Shown: one piece after another, positions 35,684-44,728 of the stretch
Position numbering within the stretch: position 1 is the first letter of the stretch
How the letters are laid out: each line of letters begins with the position of its first letter
Origin: Blautia glucerasea
GTDB lineage: Bacteria > Bacillota > Clostridia > Lachnospirales > Lachnospiraceae
Assembly (NCBI RefSeq): GCF_020537505.1
Contig: NZ_JAJBMO010000001.1
Span: 1-64,000 of the forward strand
DNA length: 64,000 nucleotides
Direction: 5' to 3'
Made by a program: the position numbers and the translations under genes
Notes under the pieces: model-generated
The model's database searches: none
Seen by the model: the letters and a program-made list of their open reading frames with translations, nothing else
Told to the model about the DNA's origin: nothing

Positions 35684-36436
35684 TTACTCGTCCTCTTTTT
35701 CCAGTGCGAACATGAGAATAGACAGCATGGTCATGCCGGCTGTCTCTGTACGCAGGATTCTTTTGCCCAGGGTGACCGGCTTTGCGCCAGCTTCCATGGC
35801 ATCTCTCACTTCTTCCTCTTCAAAGCCCCCTTCCGGGCCGATAAAAATACCAATAGACTGGCCTGGCTGGATTGCCCCCAGAATTTCTCTGGTCTCCTTC
35901 ATGCCCTTTGCAAGCTCATAGGGAATGAGAAGCACATCCAGCTCTTTTGCAAGGGCAAGTGCCTCCCTCCAGCTCATCACATTCTTCACTTCCGGGATCA
36001 GCATACGCTTGGACTGTTTGGCTGCGCTCTCAGAGATCTGCTGCCATCTGGTCACCTTCTTCTGGGCTTTCTTTGCATCCAGCTTCACCACGCAGCGCCT
36101 GGTTTCAACCGGGACAACAGCGTAAGCGCCAAGCTCCACAGCCTTTTGGATGATCAGTTCCATCTTGTCTCCCTTTGGAAGTCCCTGAAACAGATAGATC
36201 CGGCTTGGGAGCTCATACTGAGGCTCCTGGGCATAAAGGATGTGAAGAACTGCGCAGTCCTCCTGGAACTCTTTTATGGTACAGTGATACTCTTTCCCAC
36301 CGCCGTTACTGATCCACACATCCTCGCCAATACGCATGCGCAGAACATTTTTCATATGGTTCAGATCGGAACCGGAAAGGGTAATTCTGTGTTCTTCTTC
36401 CTGAACCTGGTAAGGCTCCACAAAAAAGCGCTGCAT
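35684..36436 (-). CDS. rsmE: 16S rRNA (uracil-1498-N3)-methyltransferase
   Basis: A 250-residue SPOUT methyltransferase. N-terminal PUA-like part (QRFFVEPYQVQEEEHRITLSG, HMKNVLRMRIGEDVWI) and the SPOUT knot with IGIFIGPEGGFEEEEV and LGKRILRTETAGM are typical. ATG 36436 follows AAGGAATAATT and lies two bases after the prmA stop; the longer frame starts within prmA. The prmA-rsmE pair downstream of dnaJ is conserved in Firmicutes. Confidence 0.95.
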   Translation of the reverse strand: MQRFFVEPYQVQEEEHRITLSGSDLNHMKNVLRMRIGEDVWISNGGGKEYHCTIKEFQEDCAVLHILYAQEPQYELPSRIYLFQGLPKGDKMELIIQKAVELGAYAVVPVETRRCVVKLDAKKAQKKVTRWQQISESAAKQSKRMLIPEVKNVMSWREALALAKELDVLLIPYELAKGMKETREILGAIQPGQSIGIFIGPEGGFEEEEVRDAMEAGAKPVTLGKRILRTETAGMTMLSILMFALEKEDE

Positions 36437-36438
36437 AA

Positions 36439-37392
36439 TTATTCCTTTCTGGCTGTTACAGATACCCATTCTCCCTGATGGGTTACCTCAACCAGCCGAA
36501 GTCCGGCATCCCTCACAGCCTGAACAACCACTTCTTCCTTCACATCCAGGATACCGGAGGTGATGTAGTAAGCGCCTTTTTTCATCTGATCTACAATGAC
36601 AGGTGTAAGCGGCACCAGTACATCTGCCAGGATATTGGCTGTTACAATGTCATATTTCTCATATCCAACGGTATCCTGAACCTCTTTGTCATCAATAATG
36701 TTTCCGATGAGCATATCAAAGGTCTCGTCCTTGATATCATTTGCTTCTTTATTATCTGCCACGGCCGGAATCGCGCATGGATCAAGGTCCGTTCCCACAA
36801 CATGGGCAGCCCCCAGCTTCAGTGCTACGATTCCAAGAATACCGCTTCCAGTTCCCACATCCAGCATCTGGGTATCTTTTGTTACAAATTTCTTCAGCTG
36901 ACGGATCACCAGCTGGGTAGTCTCGTGCATTCCAGTTCCAAAAGCAGTGCCAGGATCAATGTGAAGGATCATTTTATCTTTATCTTCTTCCTTTACTTTC
37001 TCCCAGGACGGAACAATAAGAATATCATCTACATAGAACTGATGGAAATATTCTTTCCAGTTGTTGATCCAGTCCTTATCCTCTGTCTGGGATTCGGTAA
37101 TGGTACCCTCTCCGATGTCCATGTATCCGCGCACTTCCTCAAGGACTGCACGTACACGGGCAAGAACAGGCTCCACTTCTGTATTTTCTTCCAGATAGAA
37201 ATTCAGATAAGCGATTCCGTCATCAGCCGGACCCTCCGGCATAATATCCACAAACATCTGCTCTTTATCAGTCTCTGTAAGGGGCTGTTTGTCCTGAATC
37301 TCCACGCCCTCAACGCCAACATCTGCAAGGGCAGAAATGATTACGTCTTCTGCTTCTGTTTTCGTTTTAATAGTAAAGCGATTCCACTTCAT
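36439..37392 (-). CDS. prmA: Ribosomal protein L11 methyltransferase
   Basis: A 317-residue enzyme that methylates L11. The N-terminal substrate domain (KWNRFTIKTKTEAEDVIISALADVG) precedes the SAM domain with MLDVGTGSGILGIVALKLGA, GTDLDPCAI and the catalytic-side NILADVLVPL. ATG 37392 has GGAGAAAG eight bases upstream; the frame's 23-codon extension lacks one. Tightly linked to rsmE. Confidence 0.95.
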   Translation of the reverse strand: MKWNRFTIKTKTEAEDVIISALADVGVEGVEIQDKQPLTETDKEQMFVDIMPEGPADDGIAYLNFYLEENTEVEPVLARVRAVLEEVRGYMDIGEGTITESQTEDKDWINNWKEYFHQFYVDDILIVPSWEKVKEEDKDKMILHIDPGTAFGTGMHETTQLVIRQLKKFVTKDTQMLDVGTGSGILGIVALKLGAAHVVGTDLDPCAIPAVADNKEANDIKDETFDMLIGNIIDDKEVQDTVGYEKYDIVTANILADVLVPLTPVIVDQMKKGAYYITSGILDVKEEVVVQAVRDAGLRLVEVTHQGEWVSVTARKE

Positions 37393-37429
37393 ACTCTTTC
37401 TCCAATCTTTTATAAGAAACCTATAGTTA

Positions 37430-38122
37430 CTATAATGTCTGATTCTTTTTTCCCCGGTCAAAAATCCGGTATACCCAATTGTGCCGCTGTCCGCTCTGGT
37501 AAAATCTCCAGAAACCTTCTACCAGAACCAGCGCCGCAATGGCATCCACAATATAATGCTGCTTCAGCACCTGGGTAGAAATTATGACCAGCACTGCAAA
37601 CACCAGGGAAAATTTCTGATACCATTTGGGTACCTTTTCTGATCCTGCCACGCCCCGCCAGCACATCCAGCTTACATAACAGTGAATGGATGGGAAAAGA
37701 TTAGAAGGACTGCTTCCTCCATCCAGGGAATAAACCAGCAAAAGGATTTTCTCCGAAATAGTATTCCCGGCAATCTCTGGCCGTATATTGGTAGTGGGGA
37801 TCAGGATAAAGCATATAAAACAAATAAAATGTATGGTCAGATCCGTGGCAACGAACCGATAAAACAGATCCTTGCCCCGTCTTGCTGCCAACATATAGCC
37901 TGCCGCCCAAAAGGGAAATGCCAGAATATAGAACCACACAAATACAGGCAGTAAGGGTACTGCCCTGTCAAATGCCGTTGTAAAGTCATAGTGATACCTG
38001 CCAGCAGTAAGTGCGCTGCTTCCCCAGTAGATCAGACAGTTTACTGCCAGAATCGCTATTAGAGGTGGAATCAACCACCCGGGAATGTATTCCTTTAACA
38101 GTTCTTTTTTCTTCTTTGTCAA
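37430..38122 (-). CDS. PAP2-family membrane phosphatase
   Basis: A 230-residue protein with about six membrane segments and the PAP2 motifs FPSIHCYVSWMC and QHYIVDAIAALVLVEG; the leading KxxxxxxRP motif is degenerate. Family members dephosphorylate lipid phosphates or act as inositolphosphotransferase-like enzymes. TTG 38122 is the start: AAAGGAG is seven bases upstream. It is inserted between dnaJ and prmA, which are adjacent in Bacillus, and has an unusual structured leader. Confidence 0.82.
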   Translation of the reverse strand: MTKKKKELLKEYIPGWLIPPLIAILAVNCLIYWGSSALTAGRYHYDFTTAFDRAVPLLPVFVWFYILAFPFWAAGYMLAARRGKDLFYRFVATDLTIHFICFICFILIPTTNIRPEIAGNTISEKILLLVYSLDGGSSPSNLFPSIHCYVSWMCWRGVAGSEKVPKWYQKFSLVFAVLVIISTQVLKQHYIVDAIAALVLVEGFWRFYQSGQRHNWVYRIFDRGKKNQTL

Positions 38123-38134
38123 AGCAAAACTCCT

Positions 38135-38245
38135 TTCCGGATTCTTGCGGTGTCACAGCATTACTGCTCTCTTTATCCACGGAACGCCTCGCGTAACCTT
38201 ACCAGTGAGCAGCAACCCCCGTGACCTTAGGGCTACTCTTTAATA
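38135..38245 (-). promoter_or_regulatory. Structured leader before the PAP2 gene
   Basis: About 110 bases between the dnaJ terminator and the PAP2 start. On the minus strand: CTGCTC/GAGCAG outer stem, CACGG/CCGTG inner stem and ACGC-GAG-GCGT hairpin, opening with AAAGAGTAGCCC. The density of nested stems suggests a cis-regulatory RNA. I compared it mentally with common riboswitch cores (THF, yybP-ykoY, TPP, cobalamin, ydaO) and none fits. Confidence 0.4.
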
Positions 38246-38257
38246 TACAATAAGTAA

Positions 38258-38292
38258 CAAAAAAAGAAAAGAGGATATCTCCCCTTTTCTTT
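38258..38292 (-). terminator. Terminator after dnaJ
   Basis: AAAGAAAAG-a-GGA (38263-38275 region) pairs with TCC-c-CTTTTCTTT across a 4-base loop; the minus-strand transcript then runs into a T7-8 tract. Confidence 0.75.
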
Positions 38293-38317
38293 ATTCTTTT
38301 ATTGAAAACCTACATTT

Positions 38318-39505
38318 TTATTCTTCAAATGTCTCTTTTAATTTGTCCATGAAGCTCTTTTTCTTCTTTTCAGACTTCTCAGCCCCATCATTGTCACCAC
38401 TTGCCGGCCGGTTGCCGCAGGCTTCATCAAACTTCCGAAGAGCCTCCCTGGCTTCCTCGTTTAAGTTGGTCGGCACCTGAACAACAAGTGTTACATAGTG
38501 GTCACCACGGACATTCTTATTGCGAAGAGACGGAACCCCTTTGCCCTTCAGGCGGATTCTGGTATCTGTCTGGGTTCCTGGCTTCACTTCGTAGAGAGTC
38601 TCACCGTCTACTGTATTCAGTTTGATCTCGCCGCCAAGTGCTGCCTGCGCATAAGTGATCGGTGCGGTAGAATAAATATTCATATCCTGTCTCTGGAAGA
38701 TCGGATGACGTGCTACATTTACCTCTACCAGCAGGTCGCCTCTTGGACCACCGTTTGTGCCAGGCTCGCCTTTATCACGGATACGGATACTCTGGCCATT
38801 GTCAATACCAGCCGGAATGGATACTTTGATCTTCTTACGGTTGGAAACATAACCAGTGCCGCGGCAATCCGGACATTTGTCCTTAATGATCTTACCGGTA
38901 CCATGACAGTCCGGGCAGACCTGAACATTACGCACCATGCCGAACATGGACTGCTGGGTATAAACGATCTGTCCTTCCCCATTACATTTTGGACAGGTAA
39001 CTGGTGAAGTACCAGCTTTGGCTCCAGAGCCGTGGCAGGTGGTACACTCATCCTTCAAAGTAATCTCAAGCTCTTTTTCACAGCCAAATACAGCGTTCTC
39101 AAAGGTGATGTTCACACGTGCCCGTAAGTTTGCGCCCTTCATAGGACCATTGTTGGCACGTCTGCGGCTTCCGCCGCCTCCGAACAGGTCTCCGAAAATA
39201 TCTCCGAAGATGTCACCCATATCTGAACCGGAGAAATCAAAGCCGCCAAAGCCACCTGCTCCGCCACCGCCACCGTTTTCAAAAGCGGCATGGCCAAACT
39301 GGTCGTACTGTCTTCTCTTGTCCGGGTCACTTAAGATACTGTAAGCTTCTGTTGCCTCTTTAAATTTCGCTTCAGCTTCCTTATCTCCCGGATTTACGTC
39401 GGGATGATACTTCTTGGCAAGCTGACGATATGCTTTTTTTAATGTAGCCTCATCTGCGTTTTTGTCAACGCCTAAGACTTCATAGTAATCTCTTTTATCA
39501 GCCAT
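38318..39505 (-). CDS. dnaJ: Chaperone DnaJ
   Basis: A 395-residue type I Hsp40, co-chaperone of DnaK. J domain with HPD in [11 protein letters not shown], Gly/Phe-rich linker ([16 protein letters not shown]), four CxxCxGxG zinc repeats ([32 protein letters not shown]) and C-terminal substrate domains. The C-terminus ends in a charged [16 protein letters not shown] tail. Last gene of the hrcA operon. Confidence 0.97.
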   Translation of the reverse strand: MADKRDYYEVLGVDKNADEATLKKAYRQLAKKYHPDVNPGDKEAEAKFKEATEAYSILSDPDKRRQYDQFGHAAFENGGGGGAGGFGGFDFSGSDMGDIFGDIFGDLFGGGGSRRRANNGPMKGANLRARVNITFENAVFGCEKELEITLKDECTTCHGSGAKAGTSPVTCPKCNGEGQIVYTQQSMFGMVRNVQVCPDCHGTGKIIKDKCPDCRGTGYVSNRKKIKVSIPAGIDNGQSIRIRDKGEPGTNGGPRGDLLVEVNVARHPIFQRQDMNIYSTAPITYAQAALGGEIKLNTVDGETLYEVKPGTQTDTRIRLKGKGVPSLRNKNVRGDHYVTLVVQVPTNLNEEAREALRKFDEACGNRPASGDNDGAEKSEKKKKSFMDKLKETFEE

Positions 39506-39666
39506 GATTTCTTTCTTTTCCTAACTTTTTGTATTTGGTTCTCTTACGGAAAAGCACTCTAACATGCTCTCCCAGTAATATGTCTTCTACCACCACTGCC
39601 CGGTCATGAATCATGGCCGGGCTGCAGTTTCATGTTCCAAATATTGGAACCCAATTATCTATTCAA
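39506..39666 (-). other. dnaK-dnaJ intercistronic region with hairpins
   Basis: CCCGGTCATGAATCATGGCCGGG (39599-39622 region) is a strong imperfect hairpin and GTTCCAAATATTGGAAC a second palindrome. Neither is followed by a T run on the minus strand, so they look like processing or stability elements that keep dnaK message abundant, not terminators. Confidence 0.45.
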
Positions 39667-41550
39667 TTAAACCTCTTTGTAGTCAGCGTCTACAACATCA
39701 TCGCCGTAGCCTGCTTCGTTACCGCCCTGGGAAGCTCCTCCCATGTCCGGTCCTGGGCCAGCCTGGCCAGCGCCGCCCTGTGGGTTCTGTGCCTCATACA
39801 TCTTTGCGAAAAGCTTCTGGGCACTTTCCATCATCTTCTCCTGAGCCGCTTTGATCTCAGCAACCTGAGCATCGCCGATCTCATCTGTGTTTGCATATTT
39901 TGCAAGGATGTCTTTTAATGCATTTAAGTCAGCCTCTACAGAAGCCTTGTCATTTGCATCAATTTTATCTCCAGCTTCTTTCAGTGCATTTTCAACCTGG
40001 AATACCATGGAGTCTGCATTGTTCTTTGTATCAATTGCCTCTTTACGTTTCTTATCCTGAGCCTCGAACTCAGCAGCTTCTTTAACAGCCTTGTCGATTT
40101 CAGACTCAGACATGTTAGAACCAGCTGTGATTGTGATGTGCTGCTCTTTGCCAGTTCCAAGATCCTTAGCAGATACATTTACAATACCGTTTGCATCGAT
40201 ATCGAATGTAACCTCGATCTGCGGAACACCACGACGTGCTGGCGGGATTCCATCCAGACGGAACTGTCCAAGGGACTTGTTGTCTTTCGCGAACTGACGC
40301 TCACCCTGTAATACGTTGATATCTACAGCTGTCTGATTGTCTGCTGCTGTAGAGAAGATCTGGCTCTTCTTGGTCGGGATTGTTGTATTTCTCTCGATCA
40401 GACGAGTTGCGATACCACCCATTGTCTCAATGGACAGGGAAAGTGGTGTAACATCAAGAAGAAGGATGTCACCGGCACCAGCCTCACCAGAAAGCTTACC
40501 ACCCTGGATAGAAGCACCAAGTGCAACACACTCATCTGGGTTCAGGGCCTTGCTTGGCTCTTTGCCTGTCAGCTGTCTTACTTTATCCTGTACAGCCGGA
40601 ATACGTGTAGATCCACCAACCAGAAGTACCTGGCCAAGATCAGCAGCTGTAAGGCTTGCATCAGAAAGTGCACGGCGAACCGGCTCTGCTGTCTTCTCAA
40701 CAAGATCATGTGTAAGTTCATCAAATTTAGCTCTTGTAAGGTTCATATCAAAATGCTTCGGTCCCTCAGCAGTTGCTGTGATGAATGGCAGGTTGATATT
40801 GGTTGTTGTTGCAGAAGAAAGCTCTTTCTTAGCTTTCTCAGCAGCTTCTTTCAGTCTCTGAAGAGCCATCTTGTCGTTGCTTAAGTCAACGCCCTCTGTT
40901 CTCTTGAACTCAGAAAGCATGTAGTCTGTGATTCTCTGGTCAAAGTCATCACCACCAAGACGGTTGTTACCAGCTGTTGCAAGAACCTCGATAACTCCAT
41001 CACCGATCTCAATAATGGAAACATCGAATGTACCACCACCAAGGTCATAAACCATGATCTTCTGCTCTTTCTCATTGTCAAGACCATATGCAAGAGCTGC
41101 TGCTGTAGGCTCGTTGATGATACGTTTTACATCAAGGCCTGCGATCTTACCAGCATCCTTGGTTGCCTGACGCTGAGCATCGTTGAAATATGCAGGAACT
41201 GTGATAACTGCTTCTGTAACGGACTCTCCAAGGTATCCCTCAGCGTCTTTTTTCAATTTCTGAAGGATCATAGCAGAAATTTCCTGTGGGGAATATTTCT
41301 TGTCATCAATTGTTACACGGTAATCTGTACCCATCTCTCTCTTGATGGAGGAGATTGTTTTCTCTGCGTTTGTTACAGCCTGACGTTTTGCAGGCTCACC
41401 TACCAGACGCTCACCTGTCTTTGTAAATGCTACAACAGATGGTGTTGTTCTGGATCCTTCTGTATTTGCGATAACGGTTGGCTGTCCACCTTCCATAACA
41501 GCTACACAGCTGTTTGTTGTACCTAAGTCAATACCAATGATTTTTCCCAT
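39667..41550 (-). CDS. dnaK: Chaperone DnaK (Hsp70)
   Basis: A 627-residue Hsp70. ATPase motifs: [13 protein letters not shown] (phosphate 1), [31 protein letters not shown] and DLGGGTFD (phosphate 2); substrate domain from about 360, helical lid and a Gly/Gln-rich tail ending [11 protein letters not shown]. Part of hrcA-grpE-dnaK-dnaJ. It gives an in-window reference for the degenerate Hsp70-fold protein at 19800-21077. Confidence 0.98.
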   Translation of the reverse strand: MGKIIGIDLGTTNSCVAVMEGGQPTVIANTEGSRTTPSVVAFTKTGERLVGEPAKRQAVTNAEKTISSIKREMGTDYRVTIDDKKYSPQEISAMILQKLKKDAEGYLGESVTEAVITVPAYFNDAQRQATKDAGKIAGLDVKRIINEPTAAALAYGLDNEKEQKIMVYDLGGGTFDVSIIEIGDGVIEVLATAGNNRLGGDDFDQRITDYMLSEFKRTEGVDLSNDKMALQRLKEAAEKAKKELSSATTTNINLPFITATAEGPKHFDMNLTRAKFDELTHDLVEKTAEPVRRALSDASLTAADLGQVLLVGGSTRIPAVQDKVRQLTGKEPSKALNPDECVALGASIQGGKLSGEAGAGDILLLDVTPLSLSIETMGGIATRLIERNTTIPTKKSQIFSTAADNQTAVDINVLQGERQFAKDNKSLGQFRLDGIPPARRGVPQIEVTFDIDANGIVNVSAKDLGTGKEQHITITAGSNMSESEIDKAVKEAAEFEAQDKKRKEAIDTKNNADSMVFQVENALKEAGDKIDANDKASVEADLNALKDILAKYANTDEIGDAQVAEIKAAQEKMMESAQKLFAKMYEAQNPQGGAGQAGPGPDMGGASQGGNEAGYGDDVVDADYKEV

Positions 41551-41589
41551 GATAATTTTCCTCCTGTTTAAAAATCTATGTTCTAAATT

Positions 41590-41722
41590 TAGTAAATGTC
41601 AGTGAAGTTCGATTCACTAAATTCGGTCTGCGCCTACGGCTTGCCCTCATTAAGTGAGCTCGAACGACCTCGCACTAAGTTCAGGCTTCACATTCTGCCC
41701 GCCTTCACTAAGTTGCTTTCGG
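41590..41722 (-). repeat. Repeated CACTAA-type motifs between grpE and dnaK
   Basis: The gap holds several near-repeats: TTCACTAAATTCGG, GCACTAAGTTCAGG and TTCACTAAGTTGC, plus an inverted partner TTAAGTGAGCTCGAAC facing GTTCGATTCACTAA. It can fold as a long imperfect hairpin. No gene or terminator run is visible. Confidence 0.45.
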
Positions 41723-42385
41723 TCAATTTGCAACCTTTACCATGCTGTGTCTTACAACAAAATCCTTGTAAGTATATCCCTTCTGGAATTCCTCTACGAC
41801 GATGTTCTCGCCAACGGATTCGTCTTCCACATGCATGACTGCGTTGTGCAGATTTGGATCAAATTCCTTGCCTACAGCTTCGATCGGCTTCACGCCCATC
41901 TCATCGAAGGCTGTCATCATCTGCTTGTAGATCATCTTCATGCCTTCTGCAAATGGATCTTCCTCAGGTGCCTGTGCAAGGCCTCTTTCGAAATTATCCA
42001 CGATAGGAAGCATCTTTTCAACGATGTCCCTGGCGCCGATGATGTACATGCTGGATTTCTCTTTCTCCGTTCTTTTACGGTAGTTATCGAACTCAGCCAT
42101 GCTGCGCTTCAGTCTGTCTGTAAGCTCTTCAATCTGCTGTTCAAATTTATCTTTCTCTTTTTTCTTCTTGCCAAAGAAAGAAGTTTTTGTCTTAGATTCC
42201 GGTTCCTTCTGGGATTCTTCTTCCTGGGCTGGCTGCTCAGTTTCTTCTGCCTGGGCTGCCTCTTCGGAAGTTTCCTCTTCTGCTGTCTGGGCTGTATCTG
42301 CTGCCTCTTCTTCACTTCCGTCGGTCACCGGAATATCAACTGCTTCTTCCTGTACTTCGGCTTCTTTATTCATTTCTTCTGACAC
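41723..42385 (-). CDS. grpE: Nucleotide exchange factor GrpE
   Basis: A 220-residue GrpE. Residues 1-75 are an acidic, Glu/Ala-rich disordered extension; the long dimerisation helix follows (KFEQQIEELTDRLKRSMAEFDNYRKRTEKE) and the C-terminal beta domain has the signature FDPNLHNAVMHVEDE. GTG 42385 is taken as start: AAAGGCGG lies eight bases upstream; ATG 42373 is the alternative. It releases ADP from DnaK. Confidence 0.95.
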   Translation of the reverse strand: MSEEMNKEAEVQEEAVDIPVTDGSEEEAADTAQTAEEETSEEAAQAEETEQPAQEEESQKEPESKTKTSFFGKKKKEKDKFEQQIEELTDRLKRSMAEFDNYRKRTEKEKSSMYIIGARDIVEKMLPIVDNFERGLAQAPEEDPFAEGMKMIYKQMMTAFDEMGVKPIEAVGKEFDPNLHNAVMHVEDESVGENIVVEEFQKGYTYKDFVVRHSMVKVAN

Positions 42386-42401
42386 GCTTTCAACCGCCTT
42401 T

Positions 42402-43442
42402 CTAGGTTTTCTTATTTACCATTTCATCAAGCTGGACTTTTAATTTCTTTAAGCTGTCCACTACATTCTCGTAATCCATTCGCTTGGGACCAATGATTCC
42501 AATGGTTCCCCGCATTCCATCGCCCAGCTCGTAAGTAGCTGTGACCACGCTGCAGTCCTTCATGGTACGTACCGGAACTTCATCTCCGATGTATACCTGA
42601 ACTCCTGTGTTCTGGGAATCTCCCATTTCCTCACGGACCATATCCGCAAGTTCCTGCTTATCCTCAAAGGTGGAGATCAGCTCACTTGCCCTGGATGTAT
42701 CTGCCAGCTCTGGATACTTAAATATGTTGGTTGCTCCCGATGTATATACCTTCATATCTTCTTCATCCACATGAATGGTAGCTGCAACTGCGTCCAGCAC
42801 ATCTGCAACCACACCACTGTGGCTTCCAGCCTGTTCCTTTAATCTGGCGATCATGCCAAGATTGATGTCCTGAATCGGAACACCGTTCAGGTTGGTATTA
42901 AGAAGAAGATTCAGCTTCAGGATCGTCTGGTCATCCATCTCCTCTTCAATATTAATGATCTGGTTCCGGATGACATTGCCTTCACATACAACTACAGCGA
43001 TCAGCTGATGTTCGTTGACTCGTGAAAGCTGAATGAACTTCAGGGTGCTTCCTTTATATTGAGGAACAGCAACCATTGCCGCATAGTTGGTATTCGTGGC
43101 AAGAACCTTTGCTACCTGCTTCAATACCTTATCCATCTTGTCTGATTTCTCAATCATCAGATCACGGATCTCTGCGATCTCGGCTTCCTTCTCCCTGGTA
43201 AGCTCATCAACATAAAGGCGATAGCCTTTATCAGATGGAATTCTTCCGGCTGAGGTGTGAGGCTGTACAATGTAGCCCATATCCGTCAGATCGGACATCT
43301 CATTTCGGATGGTAGCGGAGCTGACATTCAAATCCGGATACTTGGAAATGGTTCTGGAACCAACCGGCTCTCCTGTTTCCATATAAGTCTTGATGATTGC
43401 TTTCAGTATTTTCCGTTTGCGCTCATCTAATACTTCATCCAT
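42402..43442 (-). CDS. hrcA: Heat-inducible transcription repressor HrcA
   Basis: A 346-residue repressor of class I heat-shock genes. N-terminal winged helix (ERKRKILKAIIKTYMETGEPVGSRTIS, SSATIRNEMSDLTDMGYI) and the HrcA effector domain follow. ATG 43442 has GGGAG ten bases upstream; a 28-codon longer frame reads across the CIRCE operator and is rejected. It represses its own operon through the CIRCE 80 bases upstream. Confidence 0.96.
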   Translation of the reverse strand: MDEVLDERKRKILKAIIKTYMETGEPVGSRTISKYPDLNVSSATIRNEMSDLTDMGYIVQPHTSAGRIPSDKGYRLYVDELTREKEAEIAEIRDLMIEKSDKMDKVLKQVAKVLATNTNYAAMVAVPQYKGSTLKFIQLSRVNEHQLIAVVVCEGNVIRNQIINIEEEMDDQTILKLNLLLNTNLNGVPIQDINLGMIARLKEQAGSHSGVVADVLDAVAATIHVDEEDMKVYTSGATNIFKYPELADTSRASELISTFEDKQELADMVREEMGDSQNTGVQVYIGDEVPVRTMKDCSVVTATYELGDGMRGTIGIIGPKRMDYENVVDSLKKLKVQLDEMVNKKT

Positions 43443-43519
43443 GAAATATCTGCTCCCTTCTGAAAAGCTGACGGACAAACATGTTTCTGATTTCCGTCTG
43501 GCTTCTTCGAATTCCTTTG

Positions 43520-43546
43520 TTAGCACTCATTATTTATGAGTGCTAA
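43520..43546. promoter_or_regulatory. CIRCE operator
   Basis: TTAGCACTC (43520-43528), nine bases, GAGTGCTAA (43538-43546): exact CIRCE consensus, the HrcA binding site. Confidence 0.98.
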
Positions 43547-43559
43547 CATCTATGCTCTT

Positions 43560-43588
43560 AAGATACACCTCAGTATTCCGTTTGTCAA
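43560..43588 (-). promoter_or_regulatory. hrcA operon promoter
   Basis: Minus-strand TTGACA (43583-43588), 17-base spacer, TATCTT (43560-43565). CIRCE lies at the predicted transcription start. Confidence 0.82.
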
Positions 43589-43678
43589 TATTTTTTACAA
43601 ATTTTTTTCATCTTTTTTGACAGTTTTTACCTTAAACTTAAATCTATCCAGCTAAAATACAAATCAGTTAAGGCTATT

Positions 43679-43735
43679 GTTCACTCTGTTCGCAAAACAC
43701 CCTTCGCGGAATATTGCCAGGGAACCGTAACAGAT
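43679..43735. repeat. Short, internally deleted copy of the palindromic repeat
   Basis: TGTTCACTCTGTTCGCAA-AACACCCTTCGCG is closely similar to the left part of the repeat at 44445-44589, and the end GGAACCGTAACAG to its right end; the middle is missing. It lies in the 375-base gap between hrcA and the LOG gene. Confidence 0.6.
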
Positions 43736-43770
43736 ATCGCACACTCTGTCAGTTTTACCTTATCACTCAC

Positions 43771-43810
43771 AAAAAAAAGATGTCATGGAAAATTTCTCTC
43801 TGACATCTTT
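43771..43810 (-). terminator. Terminator of the LOG-family gene
   Basis: AAAGATGTCA (43801-43810 on the minus strand) pairs with TGACATCTTT (43776-43785), followed by T8. Confidence 0.85.
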
Positions 43811-43820
43811 CTTCTGCTTA

Positions 43821-44363
43821 TTACTTCCTATAATTTTCCAAATAATCTAAAACCTCTTCCGGATCATCCAAAAATACCACCAGATCCAGCACAGAAGAAT
43901 CCATGAATTTTTCTTCCGCTGTATATTCCAGCAGGGCTTTCATCTTATTATAATATCCATCAACGTTATACAGTACAATTGAACGGTCAATACGCTTCAG
44001 GCTTTTTAAGGTAAAAATCTCAAAAAACTCTTCATAAGTACCGATTCCTCCAGGAGTTACAATAGTAGCATCTGATTTTTCCTCCAGAAGCTTCTTGCGT
44101 TCTCTCATATTCTCCGTAAAAATAAATTCCGTGCATTTCTCATATAAAACTCCCGGCTGGTCAAAAAAACGGGGAGCGATTCCAAGTATATACCCCTTTT
44201 CCGCCGCCACGCCTCTGGCTGCTGCCCCCATCATTCCAGTAGCTCCGCCGCCAAACACCAGACCATGTCCTCTTTTCCCCATTGCTCTTCCAAGCTCTTC
44301 TGTTTTTTCATAATAAATATCTTTCAGCAGGGCACTTGACGCACCGTATACACAAATATTCAA
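43821..44363 (-). CDS. LOG-family protein (TIGR00730; nucleoside 5'-monophosphate phosphoribohydrolase)
   Basis: A 180-residue Rossmann-fold protein: VYGASSALLKDIYYE start, LVFGGGATGMMGAAARGV, and the signature TPGGIGTYEEFFEIFT with the catalytic Glu and Arg region (MRERKKLLEE). Plant and some bacterial members release free cytokinin-type bases from nucleoside monophosphates; in gut Firmicutes the physiological substrate is unknown. Single gene with its own terminator. Confidence 0.85.
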   Translation of the reverse strand: MNICVYGASSALLKDIYYEKTEELGRAMGKRGHGLVFGGGATGMMGAAARGVAAEKGYILGIAPRFFDQPGVLYEKCTEFIFTENMRERKKLLEEKSDATIVTPGGIGTYEEFFEIFTLKSLKRIDRSIVLYNVDGYYNKMKALLEYTAEEKFMDSSVLDLVVFLDDPEEVLDYLENYRK

Positions 44364-44444
44364 CCTGTTATCCCCCTTATTTTTTATTCTAAGTTACACT
44401 AGGTCTGTTTTCTTGTCAATAAAGTATACTATGAAAACGAATTA

Positions 44445-44589
44445 GTTACTGTTCACTCCGTTCACAGCAACACGCTTCGCGATGCACAGAAATCATGCAT
44501 TCGCATGATTTCGCGCCGCAATTCTCGGGTTTTCTGTGAGCTTTGCCCACAAAAAAACACCTGGCGGGACATTACCTGTGAACAGTAAC
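44445..44589. repeat. Palindromic intergenic repeat, intact ends
   Basis: A 145-base element with perfect 12-base terminal inverted repeats GTTACTGTTCAC (44445-44456) and GTGAACAGTAAC (44578-44589) and an inner perfect 10-bp hairpin GAAATCATGC-attc-GCATGATTTC (44489-44512). Related pieces occur at 43679-43735 and 12234-12412. It has no coding capacity, so it resembles a MITE or REP-type element. Confidence 0.75.
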
Positions 44590-44604
44590 ACGAATTATTA
44601 TGCA

Positions 44605-44654
44605 GAACAAGCATTCGACTTTCTCTGTACTTTTAGAGATGGGAATGATATACT
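44605..44654 (+). promoter_or_regulatory. uvrB promoter region with possible LexA box
   Basis: TGATATACT (44646-44654) is an extended -10. Upstream, GAAC-aagc-ATTC (44605-44616) is one base from the Gram-positive LexA consensus GAACnnnnGTTC. SOS control of uvrB is known in Bacillus; here it is inferred. No good -35 is present, consistent with an extended -10 promoter. Confidence 0.4.
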
Positions 44655-44728
44655 AAACGAAATGGAACACGAAAACAAATAACCAAACAGCAAACACGAA
44701 AAAGACATAGAAAAATCAGGAGAATACT

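Noticed and set aside
38135..38245. THF or manganese (yybP-ykoY) riboswitch before PAP2
   Set aside because: Only the opening AGAGTAG-like bases agree; the conserved cores of both classes are missing.
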